Shown here: positions 1 through 7,567 of the stretch, one piece after another | Layout: each line of letters starts with the position of its first letter | Position numbering within the stretch: the first letter of the stretch is position 1 | DNA from: Allorhizobium sonneratiae | Lineage (GTDB): Bacteria; Pseudomonadota; Alphaproteobacteria; Rhizobiales; Rhizobiaceae | Direction of reading: 5' to 3' | Assembly: GCF_023700755.1 (NCBI RefSeq) | Contig: NZ_JAMKOJ010000004.1 | Coordinates: forward strand, 372,001 to 436,000 | DNA: 64,000 nt | The notes under the pieces: generated by a model | What the model was told of the DNA's origin: nothing | The model's input: only the letters and a program-made list of their open reading frames with translations | The model's database searches: none | Position numbers and translations under genes: made by a program

Positions 1-1
1 T

Positions 2-565
2 TCCACCGGCCCCTTCCAGCATGTGCGGCAGGAGCAGGTGCGCCTGCCCTATTTCAATTTCGCCACGGTTCCGCTCGGCGACAATGTCAGAAAGTCCATT
101 CTGCCGGGGCTGGAAGGCTGCTGGGATACGAAGGAAATCCTCTCCTCCTTCCGCATGGACAAGGCCGGACGGCTGGTGTTCGGCAGTGTCGGAGCGCTGC
201 GCAATACGGGTGCGGCCGTGCACCGCGCCTGGGCGAAACGCAGCCTGAAACGGCTGTTCCCGGCGCTCGGCGACATTCCCTTCGAGGCCGAATGGTTCGG
301 CTGGATCGGCATGACAGGCAATGCCGTGCCGCGTTTTCACCGCTATGGCGAGCGCTGTGTTGGCTTTTCCGGTTATAATGGCCGCGGCATCGCGCCGGGC
401 ACCACCTTCGGCAAAACGCTGGCCGCACTGGTGCTGGGAACCATCACCGAGGCCGATCTGCCCTTGCCGGTGACAGAGCCGGAAACCGTTCCGCTTCTGC
501 CGCTCAAGGAGGCCTATTATGAAGCGGGCGCGCAAATTGCCCATTTTGCCGATGCCAGGTTTTGA
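2..565 (+). CDS. FAD-dependent oxidoreductase, C-terminal part (cut by window edge)
   Basis: The frame is open from the first bases of the window, so this is the 3' end of a longer gene; the GTG at 23 is only an internal codon. The visible ~187 residues resemble the C-terminal half of DadA/PuuB (OrdL)-type flavoprotein oxidases. These oxidise amino groups of amino acids or polyamines with FAD. The segment WFGWIGMTGNAVPR and the following YNGRGIAPGTTFGK match the late FAD-binding region of that family. The N-terminal Rossmann motif lies outside the window, so substrate and start cannot be given. A related full-length protein is encoded at 49652-50941. The gene converges on the SMP-30 gene, leaving a 19-bp gap. 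Confidence 0.75.
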   Translation, partial: STGPFQHVRQEQVRLPYFNFATVPLGDNVRKSILPGLEGCWDTKEILSSFRMDKAGRLVFGSVGALRNTGAAVHRAWAKRSLKRLFPALGDIPFEAEWFGWIGMTGNAVPRFHRYGERCVGFSGYNGRGIAPGTTFGKTLAALVLGTITEADLPLPVTEPETVPLLPLKEAYYEAGAQIAHFADARF

Positions 566-584
566 TGAGGCCCCTGAGCAATCC

Positions 585-1478
585 TTATAAAGCGCCGCGG
601 CGGTTGAGCGAGACGGCGTAGAGGCTGGTGGTGGCGGTGATGAACAGCCGATGCTTGCCCCGCCCGCCGAAGCAGATGTTGGAGACGGTTTCCGGCACCA
701 GGATTTTGCCCATCAGATGCCCGTCGGGGGCAATGCAATGCACCCCGTCGCGGGCCGACGACCAGAGATTGCCGTCGCTGTCCACCCGCATCCCGTCGGC
801 GCAGCCCGGCGAAATCACGTGAAAAACCGCACCCCCCGTCAGCCGCCCGTTCTCTGCGACATCGAAGACGCGGATATGCTGCGGATCGTCGCTGTGCATG
901 CGCCCGGTATCGGCCACATAAAGCCGCTTTTCATCCGGGCTGAAGGCAAGACCGTTCGGGCAATAAAAATCGGTCAGAACGGCGGCGATCTCACCGGTCT
1001 GCCCATCGACACGATAGACATTGCAGGGCAGTTCCTGCTCGCTTTTATAGCCTTCGTAATCGGTGGCGATGCCGTAATGCGGATCGCTGAACCAGATCGC
1101 CCCATCGGAGGCGACAATCACGTCATTGGGGGAATTCAGCCGCTTTCCCTGATAATGATCGGCAATCACGGTGATCGTGCCGTCATAGTCCGTCCGCGTC
1201 ACCCGGCGGGTGCCATGTTCGCAGCTCACCAGCCTGCCCTGCCGGTCACGCGTATGGCCATTGGCGAAATTCGACGGTTCGCGAAACGGGCTGATGCCCA
1301 CGCCCGGCACCCATCTCAGAATACGGTTGTTGGGAATATCGGAAAACAACAGGCAGTTCAGATCGCCGAACCAGACCGGCCCCTCCACCCAGTCAAAGCC
1401 GGTGGCAAGCTGCTTGACCGGAGCATTGCCCATGACAAAGCGCGAAAATTGCGGATCGACGACCTCGAAAAACGACAT
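585..1478 (-). CDS. SMP-30/gluconolactonase/LRE family protein
   Basis: A six-bladed beta-propeller lactonase of the SMP-30/gluconolactonase family, expected to open sugar-acid lactones with a divalent metal. Seen in the protein: the WVEGPVWF motif near the N-terminus (metal-ligand Glu), LNSPNDV (ligand Asn) and the YCPNGLAFS...LYVADT segment (catalytic Asp region). The start is set at the ATG at 1478 because a GGGAGG ribosome site precedes it; an upstream in-frame start at 1511 has none. At 297 residues it is normal for the family. It is transcribed away from the GlcG-like gene at 1638 and shares with it a promoter region carrying the palindrome at 1558-1573. Co-regulation with the idonate/gluconate genes is therefore inferred. 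The exact lactone is unknown. Confidence 0.85.
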   Translation of the reverse strand: MSFFEVVDPQFSRFVMGNAPVKQLATGFDWVEGPVWFGDLNCLLFSDIPNNRILRWVPGVGISPFREPSNFANGHTRDRQGRLVSCEHGTRRVTRTDYDGTITVIADHYQGKRLNSPNDVIVASDGAIWFSDPHYGIATDYEGYKSEQELPCNVYRVDGQTGEIAAVLTDFYCPNGLAFSPDEKRLYVADTGRMHSDDPQHIRVFDVAENGRLTGGAVFHVISPGCADGMRVDSDGNLWSSARDGVHCIAPDGHLMGKILVPETVSNICFGGRGKHRLFITATTSLYAVSLNRRGAL

Positions 1479-1557
1479 GCGGAACCTCCCGATATTTTCA
1501 TGCCGGCACACAGCACTTCATGCCCTGCGCAGCTTCCTCTTTTCATGATCCTATTCT

Positions 1558-1573
1558 ATGGTATCGATAACAT
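1558..1573. promoter_or_regulatory. Putative LacI/GntR-type operator, copy 1
   Basis: ATGGTATCGATAACAT differs by one base from the perfect palindrome at 4080-4095. It sits between the divergent SMP-30 (585-1478) and GlcG-like (1638) genes. The form resembles operators of the E. coli GntR/IdnR regulators, and the LacI-family gene at 6152 is the obvious candidate to bind it. Confidence 0.75.
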
Positions 1574-1637
1574 AAAGAGCAGCGTCACGAAAAACCGGCT
1601 GCGGCAAGACGCACGAAACGAATAAGGGGAGATGATC

Positions 1638-2057
1638 ATGGCCATGTTCCAGTCATCCACGGTGTTGACCGACGAGGGGGCGATCACCATGCTGAAAGCC
1701 GCAATCGAGACGGCAGAGGCCATGGGCCAGCCGCAATGCATCGCCATTGTCGATCAAAGCGGGCTGCTGCTGGCCTCCTTCCGCATGGCGGGTGCGCGGT
1801 TCCTGTCGGCCAAGAGTGCGCTGGCCAAGGCCCGCACCGCCGCCTCGCTCAATGCCGCCAGCAAAAGCGTGGCCGAAGAGGCAAAGCTGCTTCTGGCCGC
1901 CGCCACGCAAGGCGAGGCCACCGGCCTGCCGGGCGGCTTGCCGATCCGCTTTGCCGGTCAGCTTGCCGGCGGCATCGGCGTCGGCTCCGGCTCTGGCGCC
2001 GAGGACGAAGCCGTGGCGCTTGCAGCACTGAAAGCCATAGGAGCCGATCTGCCATGA
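1638..2057 (+). CDS. GlcG/HbpS family (DUF336) protein
   Basis: A small protein (about 139 residues) of the GlcG/HbpS family, found in many sugar-acid, glycolate and diol catabolic loci; some members bind haem, and the biochemical role is generally unclear. Family signs: an N-terminal helix region with AIETAEAMGQPQCIAIVDQSG followed by LLASFRMAGARFLSAKSALAKARTAA, and the glycine-rich GGLPIRFAGQLAGGIGVGSGSGAEDEAVA ending. The ATG at 1638 has AAGGGGAG at 1624-1631 at good spacing, whereas the ATG at 1632 would be too close. The stop overlaps the start of the next gene (ATGA at 2054-2057), so the two are translationally coupled. Expression is probably set by the palindrome at 1558. Confidence 0.8.
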   Translation: MAMFQSSTVLTDEGAITMLKAAIETAEAMGQPQCIAIVDQSGLLLASFRMAGARFLSAKSALAKARTAASLNAASKSVAEEAKLLLAAATQGEATGLPGGLPIRFAGQLAGGIGVGSGSGAEDEAVALAALKAIGADLP

Positions 2058-2929
2058 CCTCTGGAATGATGAAACTGGCCTTTCTCGGAACCGGCCTGAT
2101 GGGCGCGCCCATGGCCCGCCATCTGGCAGGATATTACGAAGTCACCGTCTGGAACCGTTCCCGCGAGAAGGCGGAAGCACTGGCCGACGTGGCAAAGGTG
2201 GCAGACAGCCCGCGCGCGGCGGCAGAGGGCGCGGAGATCGTCATCTCCATGCTGCTTGATGGCCCGGCCAGCCGAGAGGTTTTGCAGGAGGGCGGCGTGA
2301 TCGATGCGGCAGCGCCACATGCGCTGATCATCAACATGGCCTCGGTGGAGCCGGATTGCGACCGGGCGCTGGCCGAGTACGCCCGCGCCAGAGGCAGGCG
2401 TTTCGTCGATGCGCCGGTGTCCGGCGGCGTCAAAGGCGCCGAGGCGCAAAGCCTCGCCATCTTTGCCGGTGGGCGCGAGGAGGATGTGGAGGCCGCATGG
2501 CCGGTTCTCGAATTACTGGGACGCCCAACCCATATGGGCCCGGTCGGCACCGGCCAGACGGCCAAGCTCGCCAATCAGCTGATCGTCGCCATCACCATCG
2601 GCGCGGTGGCGGAAGCCTTCCGGCTGGCCGAAGCCGCAGACTGCGATCCGGCGCAATTGCGCAGCGCCCTGAAAGGCGGCTTTGCCGACAGCCGCATTCT
2701 TGACCTGCATGGCGAGCGCATGGTGACCGGCAATTTCACTCCCGGCGGCCGCTCCGTGGCGCAGTTGAAAGACCTGAACAATGCGCTGGCCGTGGCAGAC
2801 GCCCATGCGCTCTCTCTGCCGCTGTCACAAACCGTGCAGGCAGGCTTCGACGATTTCGTCAAAAATCATGATGGCGGCGAGCTGGACCACGCCGCCTATT
2901 ATCTCTGGCTGAAGCAGAGGCAAGATTAG
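2054..2929 (+). CDS. NAD(P)-dependent oxidoreductase, 3-hydroxyisobutyrate dehydrogenase family
   Basis: A beta-hydroxyacid dehydrogenase (3-hydroxyisobutyrate / tartronate-semialdehyde reductase family) of about 291 residues. Seen: the N-terminal dinucleotide motif GTGLMGAPMA, the substrate-binding DAPVSGGVKGAE around residue 120 and the catalytic-lysine segment GQTAKLANQ around residue 170. Such enzymes reduce or oxidise short 3-hydroxy acids and close off many sugar-acid pathways. The start is fixed by the ATGA overlap with the GlcG-like gene; a much longer open frame upstream is only read-through. The stop codon TAG is contributed by the left end of a RIME-type repeat. A second member of the family lies at 4916, so the locus has two paralogous reductases. 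Substrate not determined. Confidence 0.85.
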   Translation: MTSGMMKLAFLGTGLMGAPMARHLAGYYEVTVWNRSREKAEALADVAKVADSPRAAAEGAEIVISMLLDGPASREVLQEGGVIDAAAPHALIINMASVEPDCDRALAEYARARGRRFVDAPVSGGVKGAEAQSLAIFAGGREEDVEAAWPVLELLGRPTHMGPVGTGQTAKLANQLIVAITIGAVAEAFRLAEAADCDPAQLRSALKGGFADSRILDLHGERMVTGNFTPGGRSVAQLKDLNNALAVADAHALSLPLSQTVQAGFDDFVKNHDGGELDHAAYYLWLKQRQD

Positions 2930-3031
2930 AGCAGTGTCCCGAGAAAAGTGTGAAACGGTTTTCCGTCCGGACATGCGGAAAACAAAGAGTGAGAGCATTT
3001 CGCTGTTTCCGTGAAACAGTGAAATGCTCTA
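2928..3031. repeat. RIME-type intergenic element
   Basis: About 104 bp of imperfect inverted sequence starting AGAGCAGTGTCCCGAGAAAA and ending GTGAAATGCTCTA, matching the rhizobial RIME pattern (GTGTGAAACGGTTTTCCGTC in the left arm, GTTTCCGTGAAACAGTGA in the right). It fills the whole space between two converging genes and overlaps both of their stop codons (TAG on each strand). Confidence 0.8.
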
Positions 3032-4057
3032 AAACACGATCTGCGCCTTCATTGCTTTGCTGCGGTCCGAGGCGATCTCGAAGGCGTTGACGGCCTCATC
3101 CAGCGGCAGCGTGTGGGTGATCAGCGGTTTCACATCGATCAGGCCCTTTTGCATCAGCCCGACGCCCACGGCAAATTCCTCATGGAAGCGGAAAGAGCCG
3201 CGCAGCTCCAGCTCCTTGGAGGTGATTGCCATCATCGGCAGGGTCATATCCCCGCCAAGGCCAAGCTGGACGATGATGCCGCGCGGGCGAAGGGCTGCTA
3301 TGCCGCCAGCCAGCGCCGAGGCCGCGCCGGAGCATTCATAGAGCACGTCGAACGTGCCCTTGTCTGCGCCATAGGCGGCCAGCGCCTCCGGTTCTTCCGC
3401 CATATTGATCACCCTGTCCGCGCCCACCTGTTTTGCCAGAGACAGGGTGAAGGCGGAAAGATCGGTCGCGACAATCTCGGACGCACCGGCGCGCCGCGCC
3501 GAGAGGATCGACAGAACCCCGATCGGCCCGCAGCCGGTCACCAGCACCCGCTTGCCCAGCATCGGCCCTGCCCGGCGTGTGGCATGAAGCGTTACCGCCA
3601 GCGGTTCGGCCATCGCCGCCTCCCCCGGTGTCAGCCCGTCGGCAGGCACACATTGCAGCTTGTCCGCGACAAGGCTTTGGCGAAACGCCCCCTGAATATG
3701 CGGAAAAGGCATGGCGCTGCCATAAAAGCGCATATTCAGGCACTGATTATAAAGCCCCTCCTGACAATAGCGGCAGGACCGGCAGGGGCGCGAGGGTGAC
3801 ACCGCCACCAATTGCCCCACCGCAAGCCCGCTGACCCCCTCACCCAGCGCCGTCACATAGGCACTGACTTCATGCCCGAGGATCATCGGCTGTTTCAACC
3901 GCACCGCGCCAAAGCCGCCGTGATTGTAATAATGCAGATCGCTGCCGCAAATGCCGCCGGTGGCAAGCGCAAGCTTCACCTCCCCCGGTCCCGGCTCTTC
4001 CTCCACAACCTCTTCGATGCGCAGATCCTTTGCCGCATGGGCGATGATCGCTTTCAT
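3029..4057 (-). CDS. Zinc-dependent alcohol dehydrogenase, L-idonate 5-dehydrogenase-like
   Basis: A medium-chain zinc dehydrogenase of about 342 residues, closest in overall pattern to L-idonate 5-dehydrogenase, which interconverts L-idonate and 5-keto-D-gluconate with NAD(P). Seen: catalytic-zinc residues in GGICGSDLHYY and GHEVS, the four structural-zinc cysteines in PCRSCRYCQEGLYNQC, and the Rossmann segment VTGCGPIGVLS. The ATG at 4057 has GGAGG immediately upstream and is preferred over a longer in-frame start at 4078. The gene is divergent from the gluconate 5-dehydrogenase-like SDR at 4137, the enzyme that would act next. The operator at 4080-4095 lies between them. Other polyol specificities are possible. 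Confidence 0.82.
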   Translation of the reverse strand: MKAIIAHAAKDLRIEEVVEEEPGPGEVKLALATGGICGSDLHYYNHGGFGAVRLKQPMILGHEVSAYVTALGEGVSGLAVGQLVAVSPSRPCRSCRYCQEGLYNQCLNMRFYGSAMPFPHIQGAFRQSLVADKLQCVPADGLTPGEAAMAEPLAVTLHATRRAGPMLGKRVLVTGCGPIGVLSILSARRAGASEIVATDLSAFTLSLAKQVGADRVINMAEEPEALAAYGADKGTFDVLYECSGAASALAGGIAALRPRGIIVQLGLGGDMTLPMMAITSKELELRGSFRFHEEFAVGVGLMQKGLIDVKPLITHTLPLDEAVNAFEIASDRSKAMKAQIVF

Positions 4058-4079
4058 GACTTTCCTCCCTTGACTCAAA

Positions 4080-4095
4080 ATGTTATCGATAACAT
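4080..4095. promoter_or_regulatory. Putative LacI/GntR-type operator, copy 2 (perfect palindrome)
   Basis: ATGTTATCGATAACAT is a perfect 16-bp palindrome placed between the divergent idonate-dehydrogenase-like (start 4057) and SDR (start 4137) genes. One base separates it from the copy at 1558-1573. It resembles the GntR/IdnR operator form of enterobacteria. Probable target of the regulator at 6152-7165. Confidence 0.85.
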
Positions 4096-4136
4096 AAGCA
4101 AAAGAGAGAGATTGTCGAGATCAAAGGGAGGACGAC

Positions 4137-4895
4137 ATGTCGCTCGATCTGTTCACACTATCGGGAAAACGGGCGCTCGTCACCGGCTCATCGCAGGGCA
4201 TCGGGCTGGCGCTGGCCAAAGGGCTTGCCGCGGCAGGCGCCGAGATCCTGCTTAATGGCCGCGACAGCGCCAAGCTGGACGAGGCCGCGAAAGCCTTCGA
4301 CCGCCCGGTACATCGCCTGGCCTTCGACGTGACCGATCACGCGGGCGTTCGCACCGCCATTGACGACTTTGAAAGCACGGTCGGGGCCATCGACATTCTG
4401 GTCAACAATGCCGGCATGCAGTTTCGCACCCCGCTTGAAGATTTTCCCGCAGAGGCTTTCGAGCGGCTGCTGTCCACCAATATTTCCAGCGTCTTCAATG
4501 TCGGTCAGGCTGTCGCCCGCCATATGATCGGCCGAAAACAGGGCAAGATCATCAACATTGCCAGCGTCCAGACGGCGCTTGCCCGCCCCTCCATCGCCCC
4601 CTATACGGCGACCAAAGGCGCGGTCGGCAATCTGACCAAGGGCATGGCGACCGACTGGGCCAAACATGGCCTGCAATGTAACGCGATTGCGCCCGGCTAT
4701 TTCGACACGCCGCTCAATGCCGCGCTGGTGGCCGATCCGGACTTTTCCACCTGGCTGGAAAAGCGCACGCCCGCAGGCCGTTGGGGCAAGGTGGAAGAAC
4801 TGGTGGGCGCCTGTATTTTCCTCGCCTCCGATGCTTCTTCCTTCGTCAACGGCCATATTCTCTATGTCGATGGCGGGATTACCGTCTCGCTGTAA
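4137..4895 (+). CDS. SDR family oxidoreductase, gluconate 5-dehydrogenase-like
   Basis: A classical short-chain dehydrogenase of 252 residues. Motifs: cofactor loop TGSSQGIG at ~17-24, NNAG near 91, and the catalytic Ser-Tyr-Lys in IASVQTA...YTATKGA around 140-158. The opening MSLDLFTLSGKRALVTG and the general layout match gluconate 5-dehydrogenases (IdnO type), which reduce 5-keto-D-gluconate to D-gluconate. Pairing with the divergent idonate-dehydrogenase-like gene makes an L-idonate to gluconate route plausible. GGGAGGACGAC precedes the ATG. The next gene starts 20 bp after the stop, in the same direction, suggesting one transcript through 7165. No kinase or transporter for gluconate is in this locus. 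Confidence 0.83.
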   Translation: MSLDLFTLSGKRALVTGSSQGIGLALAKGLAAAGAEILLNGRDSAKLDEAAKAFDRPVHRLAFDVTDHAGVRTAIDDFESTVGAIDILVNNAGMQFRTPLEDFPAEAFERLLSTNISSVFNVGQAVARHMIGRKQGKIINIASVQTALARPSIAPYTATKGAVGNLTKGMATDWAKHGLQCNAIAPGYFDTPLNAALVADPDFSTWLEKRTPAGRWGKVEELVGACIFLASDASSFVNGHILYVDGGITVSL

Positions 4896-4915
4896 CCAGC
4901 ATCAGGGAGGAGAGC

Positions 4916-5812
4916 ATGGCGGAAAAACTGGCACTGATCGGGGCAGGCGCCATGGGCGGCGCCATCGGCACACGGCTGGTTGAGACAGGTCATGACCTGA
5001 CGGTGTTCGATCTCGACCCGCAGAAACTGGCGGAACTGACGGCGAAAGGGGCAAAATCCGCATCGAGCGCCGCCGAGGCCGCGAAGACCGCCGATGCGGT
5101 GATCCTCAGCCTCAACACGGGAAAGATCGTCCGCGCCGCCGTCTTCGGTGAGAGCGGCGTGGCGAAGGGCGCGCGACCCGGCACGCTGATCATCGACATG
5201 TCATCCATCGATCCGGAATCGACAAAGGCGCTGGCGGCAGAGGCAAAGGACGCCGGGCTGCGCTGGGTGGACAGCCCGCTTTCCGGCGGCGCGCCAAAAG
5301 CACTGACCGGGGAACTGACGCTGATGGCCGGTGGCGAGCCGGATGCCGTGGCCGAAGCCGGGCGCGTGCTTGCGCCCCTTTACGCCAATTTCACCCCTAT
5401 GGGGCCACCGGGAGCCGGCCAAACCACCAAGCTGATCAATCAGGTGCTCTGCGCACTGAATTTCATGGCCGTGGCCGAAGCTGCGCGGCTGGCGCTCGAT
5501 GCCGGGATCGATGCGGCAAAAATCCCTGAGGCGCTCAAGGGCGGACGCGCCGACAGCGCCATTTTGCAGGAATATATGCCGCGCTATATAAGCCGGGATT
5601 ATCGCCGCACCGGGCGCATCGACAATATGGTCAAGGATTTGAACGGCGTGCAGGATCTGGCCCGGCTGACCAACACCGCCATGCCGCTGACCGCTGCCTG
5701 CGCCGAAATTCACCGGCTTTTGACCTCTGCCGGTCTTGGGGGGGAAGATCAGGCGGCGCTGATGGAATTTTTCAATGGGCCGAGACTGGAAAACGGGGAG
5801 GAAACGCCATGA
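4916..5812 (+). CDS. NAD(P)-dependent oxidoreductase, 3-hydroxyisobutyrate dehydrogenase family (second copy)
   Basis: A second beta-hydroxyacid dehydrogenase, about 298 residues, with GAGAMGGAIGTRL at the N-terminus, DSPLSGGAPKALTGEL near residue 122 and the lysine segment GQTTKLINQ near 170. Preceded by GGGAGGAGAG six bases before the ATG. It follows the SDR gene and its stop overlaps the next gene (ATGA at 5809-5812). Compared with the copy at 2054 the fold motifs are kept but the sequences differ clearly, so the two probably have different substrates (for example tartronate semialdehyde versus another 3-hydroxy acid). Assignment beyond the family is inference. Confidence 0.84.
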   Translation: MAEKLALIGAGAMGGAIGTRLVETGHDLTVFDLDPQKLAELTAKGAKSASSAAEAAKTADAVILSLNTGKIVRAAVFGESGVAKGARPGTLIIDMSSIDPESTKALAAEAKDAGLRWVDSPLSGGAPKALTGELTLMAGGEPDAVAEAGRVLAPLYANFTPMGPPGAGQTTKLINQVLCALNFMAVAEAARLALDAGIDAAKIPEALKGGRADSAILQEYMPRYISRDYRRTGRIDNMVKDLNGVQDLARLTNTAMPLTAACAEIHRLLTSAGLGGEDQAALMEFFNGPRLENGEETP

Positions 5813-6144
5813 TCACACGCTTTGCCATGTTTGAGGGAAGGGTCAAACCCGGCGAGACCGCATCCTTTCGAGATGCCGTTTTGAGCGAGCTTCTGCCGCT
5901 GTGGCAAGCCTTTCCCGGCGCGCTTGCCGTTCGCGTCAGCTTTTCGGACGCACGCGATGAGGGCGCGCCGGAGTTTCCGCTGATCCTCGCCATTGATTAT
6001 CCCGATCTGGCCACTGTGGAAAAAGCGCTGGAAAGCCCGGTCAGGGCGCAGTCCCGGGCGGTGACGCAATCGGTGGTGGCGCGGTTTTTCGAAGGCCGCA
6101 TCCATCATCACGTCACCGAATGCCATGCCCTGTCGCTGAGCTGA
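5809..6144 (+). CDS. Small protein, possible Dabb/EthD-like alpha/beta-barrel domain
   Basis: A 111-residue protein translationally coupled to the preceding reductase by an ATGA overlap. The opening ITRFAMFEGRVKPGETASFRDAV...LLPLWQAFPGALAVRV and the later PEFPLILAIDYPDLATVEKALES look like the ferredoxin-like alpha/beta barrel of Dabb or EthD proteins. These often act as dimeric accessory enzymes or isomerases in catabolic clusters. No catalytic residue can be named. It belongs to the 4137-7165 transcription unit and precedes the regulator gene by 7 bp. Confidence 0.6.
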   Translation: MITRFAMFEGRVKPGETASFRDAVLSELLPLWQAFPGALAVRVSFSDARDEGAPEFPLILAIDYPDLATVEKALESPVRAQSRAVTQSVVARFFEGRIHHHVTECHALSLS

Positions 6145-6151
6145 GGCGCTG

Positions 6152-7165
6152 ATGATCCCGCCGCGCAAACCGCCAACCATGGTCGATATCGCCCGCGAAA
6201 TGGGCGTGTCGCCGATGACGGTGTCGCGCGCCTTCAAGGCCGACAGCCTGATCAGCAAGGAAACCCGCGAAGCGGTGCTGGAGATGGCGGAGCGCCTCGG
6301 CTATGTGTTTGACAGCACGGCGGCCAATCTGCGCTCGCAGAAATCCGATTTCGTGGCCGTCACCATTCCCTCGATCAACAACGCCAATTTTGCCGATACG
6401 GTCGGTGGCCTTTCCGACCGGCTGGCGGCACACGACCTGCAAATCCTGCTGGGCTATACCAATTACGACATGCAGGAAGAAGAAAGGCTGATCGAGCAAT
6501 TGTTGCGGCGCAAGCCGCAGGCCATTGTCGTGACCGGCGGCAAACACACGGCCCGCGCCCGCCGCCTGCTGGAAACCGTGTCGATCCCGGTGATCGAGAC
6601 CTGGGATGTGCCGGCAGAGCCGATCGGCCATTATGTCGGGTTTTCCAACAGCGACGCGATCCGGCAGATGGTCGATCATTTTGTCGCCGTCGGCTATCGC
6701 AAACTGGCCTTTATCGGCGGCGATGCCGGGCGCGACACCCGCGGCAGCGAACGTCGCAGCGGCTTTATCGCCGCCCTTCAGGCGCATGGGCTTGACGATA
6801 CACGGCTGATTGGCGCCGGAACGCCGCCGATTTCCATGCGCGAAGGGGCTGCCGCCATGGCGCGACTGCTCGACACCTATCCGGATACGGAGGCGGTGAT
6901 CTGCGTCTCCGACCTCTCCGCTTTCGGCGCGCTCACCGAATGCCAGAGGCTTGGCATCGACGTGCCCGGCCGCATCGCCATCGGCGGCTTCGGCAATTAC
7001 GACCTCGGCGAGATCTGCGTACCTTCGCTCACCACCATCAACGCCTTTTCCCGCGATATCGGTGAGAAGACCGCCGAGCTGATCCTTGATATTCTGGCCG
7101 GGGAAAAGCCCGTGCGCAATATCCAGATCGTACCGGAGCTGATCTTGCGGCAGAGCAGCCGGTGA
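6152..7165 (+). CDS. LacI-family transcriptional regulator, GntR/IdnR-like
   Basis: A 337-residue LacI-type repressor. The N-terminal helix-turn-helix is visible as TMVDIAREMGVSPMTVSRAFK at residues ~9-29, followed by a hinge and a periplasmic-binding-like effector domain; LGIDVPGRIAIGGFGNYD and VPSLTTI are typical late LacI segments. It is the last gene of the idonate/gluconate unit and so probably autoregulated. The two palindromes at 1558-1573 and 4080-4095 have the GntR/IdnR operator form, so this protein is inferred to control both divergent gene pairs in response to a sugar acid such as gluconate or 5-ketogluconate. The effector is not shown by the sequence. Confidence 0.88.
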   Translation: MIPPRKPPTMVDIAREMGVSPMTVSRAFKADSLISKETREAVLEMAERLGYVFDSTAANLRSQKSDFVAVTIPSINNANFADTVGGLSDRLAAHDLQILLGYTNYDMQEEERLIEQLLRRKPQAIVVTGGKHTARARRLLETVSIPVIETWDVPAEPIGHYVGFSNSDAIRQMVDHFVAVGYRKLAFIGGDAGRDTRGSERRSGFIAALQAHGLDDTRLIGAGTPPISMREGAAAMARLLDTYPDTEAVICVSDLSAFGALTECQRLGIDVPGRIAIGGFGNYDLGEICVPSLTTINAFSRDIGEKTAELILDILAGEKPVRNIQIVPELILRQSSR

Positions 7166-7183
7166 GCCAGCCAGACTCTCACC

Positions 7184-7285
7184 CATGTCGCGTTTCATGT
7201 CCCCCAGAAATGATAGGGGACATGCGACAAAACAAAGGCTTAGGGTCAAAACTCGGCGCATGAGGCTGATAAGCCGCAACCTGCT
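7184..7285. repeat. Unnamed repeat family, copy A
   Basis: About 100 bp beginning CATGTCGCGTTT, containing the hairpin ATGTCCCC...GGGGACAT, then AAACAAAGGCTTAGGG and ending GAGGCTGATAAGCCGCAA. The same order of words recurs at 19534-19635 (see copy B). Confidence 0.6.
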
Positions 7286-7409
7286 TGATAATTTCAGTTC
7301 GATTTAAAATATGAAAATATAATAATAAGCGACTGAACCTCCTTGAATTCAAAAACCTGAAGTTTTATTTACGATATAATTAACCATTGAGAGTCGTAGA
7401 GAAACTTAA

Positions 7410-7535
7410 TAGAGCATTGTCCCGAAAAAAGTACCGAGCGGTTTTCCGTCGAAAATACGGAAACGCTCTAACTCTTTGTTTTTATGCAATTGCGGACGGA
7501 AAACCGTTTCACACTTTTCCTGGAACTGCTCTAGA
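7410..7535. repeat. RIME-type element (composite, head-to-head arms)
   Basis: Starts TAGAGCATTGTCCCGAAAAA and ends TTTTCCTGGAACTGCTCTAGA. The arms contain GCGGTTTTCCGTCG and GGACGGAAAACCGTTTCACA in opposite orientation around AACTCTTTGTTTTTATGCA. It looks like two RIME halves joined head to head. Confidence 0.72.
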
Positions 7536-7567
7536 GCCGCATATTCAAATGGATAAGGACTGACGCA

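Larger units (their letters stand above)
7166..7567. other. 402-bp intergenic region with two repeat elements
   Basis: No convincing gene. It holds a copy of a second repeat family (7184-7285), then AT-rich sequence (about 7290-7410) and a RIME-type composite (7410-7535). The AT-rich part stands out from the surrounding GC-rich DNA. Confidence 0.7.
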
